A stretch of 64,000 nt of DNA from Hydrogenophaga sp. RAC07. Its GTDB lineage: Bacteria > Pseudomonadota > Gammaproteobacteria > Burkholderiales > Burkholderiaceae_C. A program made the position numbers and the translations under genes. Positions 25,093 to 34,564 of this stretch are shown piece after piece. The first letter of the stretch is position 1; every line of letters starts with the position of its first letter. The notes under the pieces are model-generated. The model ran no database searches, had not been told where the DNA came from, and saw only the letters and a list, made by a program, of their open reading frames with translations. The stretch covers positions 248,001-312,000 of the forward strand of contig NZ_CP016449.1 in NCBI RefSeq assembly GCF_001713375.1, read 5' to 3'.

Positions 25093-25827
25093 ATGAGCCT
25101 CTTCACCCCCCACCGCTCCGGCAACGACCTGCGCACCCGCGCCCGCCCGCCCACCGAGGCAGAACTGGCCGAAATTCCCTGGCTGCAACGCCTCACGCCC
25201 ATCGAGCGTCAGCGCGCGGTGGACGCGCTGGTGGTGGGCGAGGCCGATGCGGGGGACACCATCTGCCGCTTTGGCCGGCCCGTGACCTACTGGTTCGGTC
25301 TGGTGGACGGCCTGCTCAAGATGAGCAACGACGACTCGCAAGGCCCGGTGGTCACCTTCACCGGCGTGGCGCCGGGAGGCTGGTTTGGCGAGGGCACGGT
25401 GCTCAAACACGAGCAGTACCGCTACAACATCCAGGCGCTGCGCAAGAGCCGCGTGGCCGGCCTGCCTGTGGAGACGTTTGACTGGTTGCTCGACCACTCG
25501 ATCGGTTTCAACCGGTTTGTGATGCACCAGCTCAACGAGCGCCTGGGGCAGTTCATCGCCGCGCGCGAGATCGACCGCCTGGGCAGTCCCGACCTGCGCG
25601 TGGCGCGCAACCTGGCCGCGCTGTTCCACCCGCTGCTCTCGCCCAACGTGGCCGGCGTGCTGCGCATCACCCAGCAGGAGCTGGCCTACCTCGTCGGCCT
25701 GTCGCGCCAGCGAACCAACGAGGCACTCACCACGCTGGCGGCCAAGGGCTGGATCCGCGTGGAATACGGCGGTTTGCGTGTGCTGGACCTAGCCGCCCTG
25801 AGATCCGGGCAACTCGATGAATCGTGA
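25093..25827 (+). CDS. Crp/Fnr-family transcriptional regulator
   Basis: 244-residue regulator. Residues about 35-150 form a cyclic-nucleotide-binding-type beta-roll sensor ([19 protein letters not shown]). A long dimerisation helix and a winged helix follow, with recognition region [22 protein letters not shown] and the wing [13 protein letters not shown]. There is no FNR-type N-terminal Cys cluster, so it is not an oxygen sensor of that kind. It is divergent from the liv/ligase block with a perfect palindrome between, so it very likely regulates that block. A family A repeat begins directly after its stop codon. Confidence 0.87.
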   Translation: MSLFTPHRSGNDLRTRARPPTEAELAEIPWLQRLTPIERQRAVDALVVGEADAGDTICRFGRPVTYWFGLVDGLLKMSNDDSQGPVVTFTGVAPGGWFGEGTVLKHEQYRYNIQALRKSRVAGLPVETFDWLLDHSIGFNRFVMHQLNERLGQFIAAREIDRLGSPDLRVARNLAALFHPLLSPNVAGVLRITQQELAYLVGLSRQRTNEALTTLAAKGWIRVEYGGLRVLDLAALRSGQLDES

Positions 25828-25900
25828 CCCCCACGCTCCACCGCTGCGCGGGTCGCTGCCCCCCGCGGGGGCTGGCCTTGCTTGGGGGCGGCCCGGCGCA
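25828..25900 (+). repeat. Family A palindromic repeat, copy 4
   Basis: CCCCCACGCTCCACCGCTGCG..., CTGCCCCCCGCGGGGGCTGG, CTTGGGGGCGGCCCGGCG. It begins at the first base after the stop codon of the Crp/Fnr gene, in the same orientation as copy 1 relative to its upstream gene. Confidence 0.85.
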
Positions 25901-25925
25901 GCGGCCCATCTGGGATGATCGACCC

Positions 25926-27119
25926 ATGACCACCGACAAACCCGCCCGCACGCTCAAGCTCACCCCGGGCGCAGCACAGAAAAAACCCGCCGATCCGTTT
26001 GCGCCGCGCCGCGCGCCGGTGCGCCCACCCGGTCCGGCCCGCGCGAAGAGCGTGTCGGCCTCGGCACCCAAGCCGCCGCGTGAACCGGTCAAGCCCTACG
26101 GCGCCCCGCGTGGCGGCCCAGAGGGCGAGCGTCCGCGCTACAACGCAGACCGTCCACGCACGGGCCCTGGCGCTGGCCCGCGTGGCGACGACCGAGGCTG
26201 GAGCGAACGCCCCGCGCCGCGTCGCGCCGACGACCGTCTTGGAGCCACCGACCGTCCCCAGCGCGGTCCCGCTCCGGCACCACGCCCCCAGCCGCACCGG
26301 CCCGACCTGGCCCGCGTCGGCAACGTGCGCGGTGAAATTCGCCTCAACAAACGCATGGCCGACCTGGGCCTGTGCTCGCGCCGCGAGGCCGATGAATGGA
26401 TCGCGCGCGGCTGGGTGCTGGTCAACGGCGAACCCGCCGTGATGGGCATGCCGGTGGCACCCGACGCGCAGGTGGACGTGTTGCCGCAGGCGCGCCACCA
26501 GCAGGCCGGGCAGGTCACCATCCTGCTGAACAAACCGGTGGGCTATGTGAGCGGCCAGCCCGAAGACGGCCACGAGGCAGCGGCCACGCTGATCGGCGCG
26601 CCGAGCCAGTGGCGCGGCGACGCCAAGACGCCGGCGGATGGCCGCCGCTTCGCGCCCGAACACACGCGCGGCCTGGCCCCGGCCGGCCGGCTCGACATCG
26701 ACTCCACCGGCCTGCTCGTGCTCACGCAAGACGGCCGCGTGGCGCGCACGCTGATCGGCGAGAGCAGCGGCGTGGAGAAGGAATACCTGGTGCGCGTGCA
26801 GTTCGCGCCCAACGGCCCCATGGGTGCGGGCGTGATCGCCGAGAACGTGCAGGCCATTTTTCCGCCGCACCAGTTGGCCCGGCTGCGCCACGGCCTGAGC
26901 CTGGACGACCAGCCCTTGAAACCCGCGCAGGTGGAGTGGCAAAACCCCGAGCAGCTGCGCTTCGTGCTGGTGGAAGGCAAGAAGCGCCAGATCCGCCGCA
27001 TGTGCGAGCAGGTGGGCCTGCACGTGGTGGGTCTGAAGCGCGTGCGCATCGGGCAGGTGGTGCTGGGCAATCTGCCGGTGGGGCAATGGCGGTATTTGCG
27101 GGCAGACGAAGCTTTTTGA
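25926..27119 (+). CDS. 23S rRNA pseudouridine synthase (RsuA/RluB/RluF family) with long basic N-terminal extension
   Basis: 397-residue protein. Residues about 1-130 are a Pro/Arg/Ala-rich, probably disordered extension. An S4 RNA-binding domain follows ([20 protein letters not shown]). The catalytic domain has [17 protein letters not shown], where the first Asp is the nucleophile. KEYLVRVQ and [20 protein letters not shown] complete the family pattern. The RQIRRMCE motif and C-terminus fit RluF (U2604) somewhat better than RluB. An insertion of about 35 residues separates the [10 protein letters not shown] strand from the GRLD motif. The ATG at 25926 was chosen because the upstream frame is repeat sequence. 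Confidence 0.85.
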   Translation: MTTDKPARTLKLTPGAAQKKPADPFAPRRAPVRPPGPARAKSVSASAPKPPREPVKPYGAPRGGPEGERPRYNADRPRTGPGAGPRGDDRGWSERPAPRRADDRLGATDRPQRGPAPAPRPQPHRPDLARVGNVRGEIRLNKRMADLGLCSRREADEWIARGWVLVNGEPAVMGMPVAPDAQVDVLPQARHQQAGQVTILLNKPVGYVSGQPEDGHEAAATLIGAPSQWRGDAKTPADGRRFAPEHTRGLAPAGRLDIDSTGLLVLTQDGRVARTLIGESSGVEKEYLVRVQFAPNGPMGAGVIAENVQAIFPPHQLARLRHGLSLDDQPLKPAQVEWQNPEQLRFVLVEGKKRQIRRMCEQVGLHVVGLKRVRIGQVVLGNLPVGQWRYLRADEAF

Positions 27120-27263
27120 GTCGTTGATTCGCTTTGCGACCTGCGCGAGCCGGGTCGGAGAACGCGCACCCGCTCCGTCCGGCCTCGCACAAATAGCCGA
27201 GTGAAACCCGGGCACGCCAATCCCCGACACACAAAAGCAAAGCCCTGAGGGCCACAATGGCCC

Positions 27264-28535
27264 ATGACCCGAGCCAAACCCTCCACCACCCGTCAGGCCG
27301 TGTTGCGCCACCTGCGGCCCAGCGACCTGCAGGCTGCGGTGCGGCTCGCCACGCAGGCCACCACCGGGGTCATCGGCATTGCCGAGGGCGTGCACCAGTC
27401 GGTGCGACGCAAGCTGGGCCTGTCGGCGGGCACGGAAAACGACCGCACCGGTGGCCTCACCGGGCAGATCTACCGCGGCATCCGCGGCGTCACCGAACTG
27501 GTCGGCCACGGGCTGGATGGAGCACTCGCGACCCTGCTGCCGCTGCTGGACGATCCCTCGACCCACCCCGAGCCCTCGCCCGGGCGCGAAGCTGTGCTGG
27601 CCGCACTCAACGGCGTGATGGGTGACCGCCTGCTCGCACAGAACAACCCGCTGGCCCAGCGCATGGAACTGCGCCTGGCCGGGCAGGCCTTGCCCATGGA
27701 CCGCCCGATGCAATTGCGCGAGCGGCTGGCCGGCACCTCGCCCCACCTGCTGCTGCTGGTGCACGGCCTGTGCATGAACGACACGCAGTGGCATCGCAAC
27801 GGCCACGACCACGGTGCATTCCTGGCCCAGGCGATCGGCTGCACACCTGTCTACGCTCGGTACAACAGCGGCCTGCACACGTCCATCAACGGCCGCGAAC
27901 TCGCCGGCCAGCTCGAGCGCCTGGTCGCCCAGTGGCCGGCGCTTGAATCCATCACCGTGCTCGGCCACAGCATGGGCGGGTTGCTGGCGCGCGCCGCCGT
28001 GTTCTACGGCCGGCAGATGGGCCACCACTGGCCTGCGCAACTCAAGCACCTGGTGTTTCTCGGCACGCCGCACCACGGGGCGCCACTGGAGCGTGCTGGC
28101 CACGGGGTGGACGTGTTGCTCTCCGCCTCGCCCTTCACCCTGCCGTTCACGCGCCTGGGCATGCTGCGCAGTGCCGGCATCACCGACCTGCGCCACGGCC
28201 ATGTGCTGGACGACGACTGGCAGGGACGGGGCCGGTTCGATTCCCCCCATGACCACCGCGTGCCGCTGCCACTGCCCGAAGGTGTGGCCTGCTTCGCCGT
28301 GGCCGCCACGCTCGCACCCCAGCGCGGCCTGCTGGCCGACCGCCTCACGGGTGACGGCCTGGTGCCCCTGCGCAGCGCGCTGGGCCAGCACGATGAGGCC
28401 GCGCGAAAGCTGGTGTTTGCCAAAGACAGCCAGTGCACGGTCTACCGCACCGGCCACCTGGAGCTGCTGTCCAGCGCGGTGGTGGCGCAGCAGCTGGTGC
28501 AATGGTTGGCGCCATCGGTGGTGGAAGTCGACTGA
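27264..28535 (+). CDS. Alpha/beta hydrolase (lipase/PGAP1-like esterase)
   Basis: 423-residue cytoplasmic protein. The N-terminal 165 residues are helical with no clear family. The hydrolase core has LLLVHGLCMNDTQW (oxyanion region), nucleophile elbow GHSMGGLLAR, FLGTPHHGAPLE, the acid in GDGLVPLRSAL and the His in RTGHLELLSS, giving a complete Ser-Asp-His triad. The TPHHG motif is shared with PGAP1-like lipases and triacylglycerol lipases. No signal peptide was seen. The substrate is unknown. It lies between the pseudouridine synthase and htpG genes. Confidence 0.82.
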   Translation: MTRAKPSTTRQAVLRHLRPSDLQAAVRLATQATTGVIGIAEGVHQSVRRKLGLSAGTENDRTGGLTGQIYRGIRGVTELVGHGLDGALATLLPLLDDPSTHPEPSPGREAVLAALNGVMGDRLLAQNNPLAQRMELRLAGQALPMDRPMQLRERLAGTSPHLLLLVHGLCMNDTQWHRNGHDHGAFLAQAIGCTPVYARYNSGLHTSINGRELAGQLERLVAQWPALESITVLGHSMGGLLARAAVFYGRQMGHHWPAQLKHLVFLGTPHHGAPLERAGHGVDVLLSASPFTLPFTRLGMLRSAGITDLRHGHVLDDDWQGRGRFDSPHDHRVPLPLPEGVACFAVAATLAPQRGLLADRLTGDGLVPLRSALGQHDEAARKLVFAKDSQCTVYRTGHLELLSSAVVAQQLVQWLAPSVVEVD

Positions 28536-28552
28536 GGTCCACACCCGGCCCG

Positions 28553-28580
28553 CTTGAAATCGCCGCGGCCGCCCATAATT
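28553..28580 (+). promoter_or_regulatory. Sigma-32 heat-shock promoter of htpG
   Basis: CTTGAAA (28553-28559), a 12-bp spacer and CCCATAAT (28572-28579) match the RpoH consensus CTTGAAA-N11-15-CCCCATNT closely. The start of transcription would be about 28587, roughly 50 nt before the htpG ATG. Confidence 0.82.
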
Positions 28581-28635
28581 CCGCCTCGCGCCGGCCCTTC
28601 CAGGGCGTCCCCCTCTTTCTTCTCAACGAAATCCC

Positions 28636-30498
28636 ATGAGCAAACAAACCCTGTCGTTCCAGGCCGAAGTGGCGCAGCTGCTGCACCTGGTCACCCATTC
28701 GCTGTATTCCAACCCCGACATCTTTTTGCGCGAGCTGGTGTCCAACGCATCGGACGCTTGCGACAAGCTGCGGTTTGAAGGCCTGAACAACGCCGCCTTG
28801 TTCGAGGACGCGCCCAACCTCGACGTGCGCGTGGCTTTCGACACCGAGGCCCGCACCATCACCATCACCGACAACGGCATCGGCATGAGCGCGCAGGAGG
28901 CCATCGACCACCTGGGCACCATCGCGAAGAGCGGCACCAAGGATTTCATGAGCCACCTCAGTGGCGACCAGAAGCAGGACGCCCAGCTCATCGGCCAGTT
29001 CGGCGTGGGCTTCTACTCGGGCTTCATCGTGGCCGACAAGATCACCGTGGAGAGCCGCCGCGCGGGCCTGCCGGCGGCCGAGGGCGTGCGCTGGGTCAGC
29101 GGCGGCACCGGCGACTTTGAAGTCGAGACCATCGAGCGCGCGGCGCGCGGCACCAGCGTCATCCTGCACCTGCGCGAAGACGCCGGCGACTACCTCGACC
29201 GCTGGAAGCTCAAGTCCATCATCGGCAAGTACTCCGACCACATCAGCCTGCCCATCCTGATGCAGAAGGAAGAGTGGGACGCCGAGAAGGGCGAGCAGGT
29301 GAAGCTCGACGAGTGGGAAGCCGTGAACTCGGCCAACGCGCTGTGGGCGCGCAGCAAGAAGGACATCAGCGACGAGCAGTACGCCGAGTTCTACAAGAAC
29401 CTGAGCTACGACACCCAGGCCCCGCTGGCCTGGAGCCACAACCGCGTGGAGGGCAGCACCGAGTACACGCAGCTGCTTTTCATTCCGGCCAAGGCACCGC
29501 AAGACTTGTGGAACCGCGACCGCAAGGCCGGCATCAAGCTGTATGTGAAGCGCGTCTTCATCATGGACGAGGCCGAAGCACTCATGCCGGCCTACCTGCG
29601 CTGGGTCAAGGGCGTGGTCGATTCGGCCGACCTGCCGCTCAACGTGAGCCGCGAACTGCTGCAGGAAAGCCGCGACGTGAAGGCGATCCGCGAAGGCAAC
29701 ACGCGCCGCGTGCTGGCCATGCTCGACGACATGAGCAAGGACGTGGAGAAGTACGCCGGCTTCTACGCCGAGTTCGGCGCGGTGCTCAAGGAAGGCCTGG
29801 GCGAGGACTTTGCCAACCGCGACAAGCTGGCCAAGCTGCTGCGTTTTGCCAGCACCGCAGGGAGTGATCTGACCTCGCTCGCCGACTACAAGGCCCGCAT
29901 GAAGGAAGGTCAGGCCACGATCTACTTCATCACCGCCGACAGCCTGGCCGCTGCAAAGAACAGCCCGCAGCTCGAGGTGTTCCGCAAGAAGGGCATCGAG
30001 GTGCTCTTGATGACCGACCGGGTGGACGAGTGGGCGCTGAGTTTCCTCACCGAGTTCGACGGCACGCCGCTGCAAAGCGTGGCCAAGGGGGCGGTCGACC
30101 TGGGGGCGCTGCAGGACGAAGACGAAAAGAAGGCCGCTGAGGCCGCGGCCGAAGTGTTCAAGCCGGTGCTGGAACGCCTGAAGGACAGCCTGAAGGACAA
30201 GGCCAAGGACGTGCGCGTGACCTCGCGCCTGGTGGATTCTCCGGCCTGCCTCGTGGTCGAAGACGGCGACCTCTCCACCCAGCTGGCCCGCATGCTCAAG
30301 CAGGCCGGCCAGCCTGCGCCCGATGTGAAACCCATCCTGGAGGTGAACGCCGAACACGCGCTGGTGAAGAAGCTGGAGAGCAGCGAACACTTCGACGATC
30401 TGGCCCACATCCTGTTCGACCAGGCCCTGCTGGCCGAGGGCGGATTGCCGGACGATCCAGCGGCGTATGTCAAGCGTGTGAATTCGCTGCTGTTGTGA
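28636..30498 (+). CDS. htpG: Molecular chaperone HtpG (Hsp90)
   Basis: 620-residue Hsp90 homologue. The N-terminal GHKL ATPase domain contains [36 protein letters not shown] and [11 protein letters not shown]. The middle domain has the conserved [16 protein letters not shown]. The C-terminal dimerisation domain is present and length is normal for bacterial HtpG. It works as an ATP-driven cytosolic chaperone dimer. A textbook sigma-32 promoter lies upstream. A possible terminator follows before the phc-type operon. Confidence 0.97.
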   Translation: MSKQTLSFQAEVAQLLHLVTHSLYSNPDIFLRELVSNASDACDKLRFEGLNNAALFEDAPNLDVRVAFDTEARTITITDNGIGMSAQEAIDHLGTIAKSGTKDFMSHLSGDQKQDAQLIGQFGVGFYSGFIVADKITVESRRAGLPAAEGVRWVSGGTGDFEVETIERAARGTSVILHLREDAGDYLDRWKLKSIIGKYSDHISLPILMQKEEWDAEKGEQVKLDEWEAVNSANALWARSKKDISDEQYAEFYKNLSYDTQAPLAWSHNRVEGSTEYTQLLFIPAKAPQDLWNRDRKAGIKLYVKRVFIMDEAEALMPAYLRWVKGVVDSADLPLNVSRELLQESRDVKAIREGNTRRVLAMLDDMSKDVEKYAGFYAEFGAVLKEGLGEDFANRDKLAKLLRFASTAGSDLTSLADYKARMKEGQATIYFITADSLAAAKNSPQLEVFRKKGIEVLLMTDRVDEWALSFLTEFDGTPLQSVAKGAVDLGALQDEDEKKAAEAAAEVFKPVLERLKDSLKDKAKDVRVTSRLVDSPACLVVEDGDLSTQLARMLKQAGQPAPDVKPILEVNAEHALVKKLESSEHFDDLAHILFDQALLAEGGLPDDPAAYVKRVNSLLL

Positions 30499-30522
30499 TC
30501 GCCTGACTGCGGTGCTGAAGCC

Positions 30523-30560
30523 CTGGGGCGGGTGACTACACTGTGCCCCGGGGGGTTTTT
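30523..30560 (+). terminator. Probable terminator after htpG
   Basis: CTGGGGC...GCCCCGG stem (7 bp with one G:T pair, 15-nt loop) followed by GGGG and a TTTTT run ending at 30560. It is moderate in strength. If real, it separates heat-shock transcription of htpG from the phc-type genes and argues against the most upstream start of phcB. Confidence 0.5.
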
Positions 30561-32019
30561 CCATGGATCGGTGCATCGCAACCGATCCTCAACACAGTCA
30601 ACCGGTCCTACCGTGTACCTTCAGCGCCCATTCGATCACGTCGTCACCTTCCGCAACAGCCAGGGCGAGAGCGCCCGCGGGACCCTGACCAGCCTGCAGC
30701 GCCGCTCTCTGGTGATGGAGATCTACAACCCGTACTCGATCGTGCAGGTCAGCGAGGTGCTCGGGGAGCTGACCATCCGCTCGGGCGACAGCAACCTCTA
30801 CAAGGGCAAGGCGGTGGTGGTGAGCCTGCTCAACACCGGTCTGATGGCGGTGGTGTCGGTGGCCCTCATTGACGAGTGGTCGGACCTCAACGCGATCCGC
30901 GGTGACGTCAGCAAGGTGCACGACGAAGCCATGCGCTTCGTTGCCGACTGGGAATCGCGCTTCAAGGTCAAGCAAAGCTACCAGGTCACCATCAGCGAGT
31001 TCCGTGCTTTTCTGGCCGAGACCGCGCGCTGGGCGGATCAGGCAGACATGTCGTCTGTTTTGCCCCGCGAGGCCGATGGCCGACTGAGATCTGATGTCTT
31101 CGACGAGCTTGCCGAGCCGATCATGAAGAAGGGCGCGGAGTATTTCGTGTGGCTGGAGGAGGAGGGTTCACGAATCCCGGAGGAAGATGCAGTTGCACAC
31201 CGCAACTTTGCTCAGACGGCGTTGCACCCGCTGCTGTTGCGCGCGCCCTTCGTGTACCGCACCTTCGCAAAACCGCTCGGCTACGCGGGCGACTACGAGA
31301 TGGTGAACCAGATCCTGGCCGATCCACGCCAGGGCAACAGCACCTACTTCCAGATCATCAACGCCTTTTTCTTGAAGGCGGCGGTTGCGCAGGCGCACCG
31401 CAACCGCATCGACATCTTGGTGGAATACCTCGGTCGCGTGGCCGCTCAGGCCAAGGAGGCGGGCCGCAAGGCGCGGGTGCTCAACGTCGCGTGTGGTCCG
31501 GCGGTTGAAATCCAGCGCTTCATCGCCTCGGATCCCAACGCGGAGAGCCTTTCCTTCACCCTTCTGGATTTCAGTGAGCCCACGCTGGAGTACACGCGTT
31601 CCTGCATTGAACGCGCAGCCAAGCAGGGGGGCAAAAAGGTGGAGGTCGAGTACGTGCAGGAGTCTGTGCACCAGTTGCTCAAGCGAGCGTCCAAGCGCGA
31701 AGACGGTCTGGATGAGGGCGTCTTCGACTTCGTGTATTGCGCCGGACTCTTCGACTACCTCTCCGACAAGGTTTGCTCGCGGCTGCTCGAGTATTTTGTG
31801 GCGCGCACCCGGCCGGGCGGTCTGGTGATGGTCACCAACGTGCATTCGTCCAACCCTCAAAAGAACGTGATGGAACACCTTCTGGAGTGGCATCTCATTT
31901 ACCGCGATGAAGCTGGCCTTGAGGCTGTGCTGCCGCAGCCCCGCGAGGATACCCGGCTGTTCACGGACGCCACGGGCGTCAATGTCTTTGCGGAGTTCTG
32001 CGTGCCGGGGCCGGCTTGA
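30532..32019 (+). CDS. phcB: PhcB-like SAM methyltransferase (3-hydroxy fatty acid methyl ester signal synthase)
   Basis: Up to 495 residues from a GTG at 30532; GTGs at 30571 and 30613 are alternative starts, and the last sits just before homologous sequence and after a terminator-like hairpin. The N-terminal 80-100 residues have a PilZ-like feel (VVTFRNSQGESARGTLTSL, RRSLVMEIYNPYSIVQVSEV). The C-terminal half is a class I methyltransferase with motif I VLNVACGPAVEIQRFI and FTLLDFSEPTLEY, FVYCAGLFDYLSD. In Ralstonia, PhcB makes the volatile quorum signals 3-OH PAME/3-OH MAME. The call rests on family features plus the following phcS-phcR-phcQ order. The product chain length cannot be told. 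Confidence 0.85.
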   Translation: MTTLCPGGFFHGSVHRNRSSTQSTGPTVYLQRPFDHVVTFRNSQGESARGTLTSLQRRSLVMEIYNPYSIVQVSEVLGELTIRSGDSNLYKGKAVVVSLLNTGLMAVVSVALIDEWSDLNAIRGDVSKVHDEAMRFVADWESRFKVKQSYQVTISEFRAFLAETARWADQADMSSVLPREADGRLRSDVFDELAEPIMKKGAEYFVWLEEEGSRIPEEDAVAHRNFAQTALHPLLLRAPFVYRTFAKPLGYAGDYEMVNQILADPRQGNSTYFQIINAFFLKAAVAQAHRNRIDILVEYLGRVAAQAKEAGRKARVLNVACGPAVEIQRFIASDPNAESLSFTLLDFSEPTLEYTRSCIERAAKQGGKKVEVEYVQESVHQLLKRASKREDGLDEGVFDFVYCAGLFDYLSDKVCSRLLEYFVARTRPGGLVMVTNVHSSNPQKNVMEHLLEWHLIYRDEAGLEAVLPQPREDTRLFTDATGVNVFAEFCVPGPA

Positions 32020-32033
32020 GCGCTCACTTGCCG

Positions 32034-33359
32034 ATGAGTCCATCCGCACTTTCTCCCTATCACCAGGAGCTCAGCGAGTTCCGGCTGTCCTACAGCAAGG
32101 CCGGTGCGATCGTCTCCATCGTGCTGGTGTTGATGGGCCTGGGGCTGGACTACACGCTGTATCCTGAAGCCTTCTCCACCTTGGCGCCCGCGCGCTTCGT
32201 GGTTGCCGTCCTGACGCTGGCCATCCTTGCGTTGCTGCACTCCAGCAAGGGGCTGGGCTGGGTGCGTCCGCTCACCCTGGTGTGGCTCTCACTGCCGCAG
32301 GTCATGATTGCCTGGATGATCTGGGTCACCGATGGCGTGAGTTCGATCTACTTCGTCGGCTTGCACCTGGCCCTGTATGCGACCGGCATCATCCTTCCCA
32401 TCGCATTCATCGAGAGCCTGGCCTTTGGCCTGTTCACCTACGCGTTGTACGCCCTTGCCTGCTACTCCCACCCCTTGGGGCTGCAGGATTTCAACCGCTT
32501 CGCGGGCGTATCGCTCTTCATCCTGTTCTCGGCCACCATCAGTTCGTTCTGCACCTACTTCAACGAACGCGGTCGCTACAACATGTTCGCGCTGCAGCGG
32601 CAGGTGGCGGAAAAAAACGAAGCGCTGGTAAGGACGAATGCCGCGCTGGCCGAGGTCAAAGGCCAGCTGATCCAGCGCGAGAAGATGGCCGCCATCGGCA
32701 CCTTGTCGGCCGGGCTGCTGCACGAGCTCAACAACCCGGTGAACTACAGCCTGATGGCGATCGACATGGGCCTGACCTGCCCGGGGGTGGAGGGCGACGC
32801 CATGCTCAAGGAGAGCCTGGGTGATGCGCGCGAGGGCATGCAGCGCATCCAGAACATCGTCTCCGACCTCAAGACTTTCGCGTATCAAAAGCCCGGTCAG
32901 GACGCGCAGCGCCCTTTTTTGCTGGGCAATGCGCTGCGCTCGGCCTTGCGGCTGGCCGGCTACGAGCTCAACGGCATCGACGTGCCGGTGGAGTTGCCGC
33001 AGGACACGCACGTGCTGGGCGACGAGCCCGCCATCATCGGTGTGCTGATCAACCTGCTGAGCAACGCCGCCCACGCCCTGCAGGCTGCCAAGCGTGAACA
33101 GCCGCGCATCGCCGTGACCGTGGTGGCGCGTGAGCAGCGTTTGTTTTTGTCGGTGCGCGACAACGGCACCGGCATCGCACCCGAGAACCTCGGGCGCGTG
33201 TTCGAGCCCTTCTTCACCACGCGCGATGTGGGTGCCGGCCTCGGGCTGGGCCTGAGCGTGAGCTACGGCATCGTGCAGCGCCACGGCGGCACGCTGGTGG
33301 TGGAGAGCGAGCTGGGCGCCTGGACCGAATTCACCTTTGATTTGCCGAGGCCCGCATGA
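32034..33359 (+). CDS. phcS: PhcS-like membrane sensor histidine kinase
   Basis: 441-residue kinase. About six hydrophobic segments occupy residues 20-185 (AIVSIVLVLMGLGLDYTLY first), with little periplasmic domain, as expected for a sensor of a hydrophobic signal. A coiled-coil linker leads to HisKA, LSAGLLHELNNPVNYSLM. The phospho-acceptor is His230, the number I recall for Ralstonia PhcS. HATPase_c has NLLSNAAHALQAA, DNGTGIAPENLG and GLGLGLSVSYGI. The ATG at 32034 is preferred to the TTG at 32016 that overlaps the phcB stop. Its stop overlaps the phcR start (ATGA). Confidence 0.88.
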   Translation: MSPSALSPYHQELSEFRLSYSKAGAIVSIVLVLMGLGLDYTLYPEAFSTLAPARFVVAVLTLAILALLHSSKGLGWVRPLTLVWLSLPQVMIAWMIWVTDGVSSIYFVGLHLALYATGIILPIAFIESLAFGLFTYALYALACYSHPLGLQDFNRFAGVSLFILFSATISSFCTYFNERGRYNMFALQRQVAEKNEALVRTNAALAEVKGQLIQREKMAAIGTLSAGLLHELNNPVNYSLMAIDMGLTCPGVEGDAMLKESLGDAREGMQRIQNIVSDLKTFAYQKPGQDAQRPFLLGNALRSALRLAGYELNGIDVPVELPQDTHVLGDEPAIIGVLINLLSNAAHALQAAKREQPRIAVTVVAREQRLFLSVRDNGTGIAPENLGRVFEPFFTTRDVGAGLGLGLSVSYGIVQRHGGTLVVESELGAWTEFTFDLPRPA

Positions 33360-34564
33360 ACGCTGACGACACCGGTGCAGCGCGGGGCCTGTGGGGCCCG
33401 CATGCCGTCCTGATGGTCGATGACGAGCCTCAGGCCTGCAAATGGTTTGCCCGCCTCTACGGCAATGAGTTCACCGTGTTGACCGCCGCCAGCGTGGACG
33501 AGGCGCTCGCCCTGCTGAGCGAGCGTGGTCACGAAGTGGCGGTGCTGCTCACCGACTACGCCATGCCGGCGCGCGACGGCGTTGCCTTGCTGGGCGAGGT
33601 GCGGCGGCTCTATCCCCATGTGGCGCGGCTGCTGGTGTCGGCCTACGCCGACAAGGACGTGGCCATGTCGGCCGTCAACCAGGGCCAGGTGGAGAAGATC
33701 CTGGAGAAGCCGCTGGACGACGCGCTCACCCGCCAGGCGCTGCGCGAGGCGTTGGCGTCGAGCGTGCGCCGCACGCGCGAGCAGTCGCTGATCGCACGGC
33801 GCGAGTCGGCCCTGCGCGAAACGCTGGGCTTTCTGGCGCACGAGGTCACCTCACCCCTGGCCACCGTGCGCGGTTACCTCTCGGCGATGCGCGAGAACCA
33901 CCGCGACCAGCCCGAGGCCAGCGGCGGCATGGCCTACATCGCCCAGCAAAAACCAGGCGATGTGTTGTTCATGATCGAAGCCGCGCAGCGGCGCGCCGAG
34001 TACGCGCAGTCGCTGGTGTCCACCTTCGTGCAGACCGCGCGCGATGCCAGCCGGGGCGACACTTCCGCCAGCCTGCGCGCCAGCGAACTGGTGTGCGCAG
34101 TGCAGGACGAATACCCCTTCGATGCCGGCGAGTCCGGTTGGCTCTCGGTCGAGCTCGAGCCCGATTTCACGCTGCCCGGGCGGCGCGACCTGCTCTACCT
34201 GGTGCTGTGCACGCTGGTCAAGAACGCGCTGATCGCATTGCGTGGCGATCCACCGGCCCAACCCCGGGTGCACATCGCCTTGCATCGCGTCGCCATGGTG
34301 CCGGGCTTGAGCCCGCAGCCGGCCGTGCGCGTGATCGACAATGGTCCAGGCATCGCGCCCGAGGTGCTGCAGCGCCTCACGCGCGAGCCTGTGACCACGC
34401 GCGCCGAGAGCGGTGGCAGTGGCATGGGACTGCTGTTTTGCCAGCGCGTGATGACCACCCTGGGCGGCGAGATCGCCGTGCACTCCCTCCAGGGCCAGGG
34501 CACCACCGTGACCCTTTATTTCCCACCGTCGACTGACGACACACCGGTCGAGGAGACCCGATGA
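33356..34564 (+). CDS. phcR: PhcR-like response regulator with C-terminal histidine kinase domain
   Basis: 402-residue hybrid. The N-terminal receiver domain (about 15-135) has HAVLMVDDEPQACKWF, phospho-acceptor Asp67 in LLTDYAMPARDG, and the conserved Lys in ILEKPLDDAL. The C-terminal kinase domain has H-box FLAHEVTSPLATVRG (His162), LVKNALIALRG, VIDNGPGIAPEVL and GSGMGLLFCQRVM. There is no DNA-binding domain. Receiver followed by kinase is the PhcR layout. In Ralstonia, PhcS and PhcR together relieve repression of PhcA when signal accumulates. Start and stop both overlap neighbours by ATGA. Confidence 0.87.
   Translation: MNADDTGAARGLWGPHAVLMVDDEPQACKWFARLYGNEFTVLTAASVDEALALLSERGHEVAVLLTDYAMPARDGVALLGEVRRLYPHVARLLVSAYADKDVAMSAVNQGQVEKILEKPLDDALTRQALREALASSVRRTREQSLIARRESALRETLGFLAHEVTSPLATVRGYLSAMRENHRDQPEASGGMAYIAQQKPGDVLFMIEAAQRRAEYAQSLVSTFVQTARDASRGDTSASLRASELVCAVQDEYPFDAGESGWLSVELEPDFTLPGRRDLLYLVLCTLVKNALIALRGDPPAQPRVHIALHRVAMVPGLSPQPAVRVIDNGPGIAPEVLQRLTREPVTTRAESGGSGMGLLFCQRVMTTLGGEIAVHSLQGQGTTVTLYFPPSTDDTPVEETR

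Noticed and set aside
6484-25900. CRISPR array
   Set aside because: The repeats are 70-100 bp palindromes spread over 19 kb, not short direct repeats with regular spacers, and there are no cas genes.
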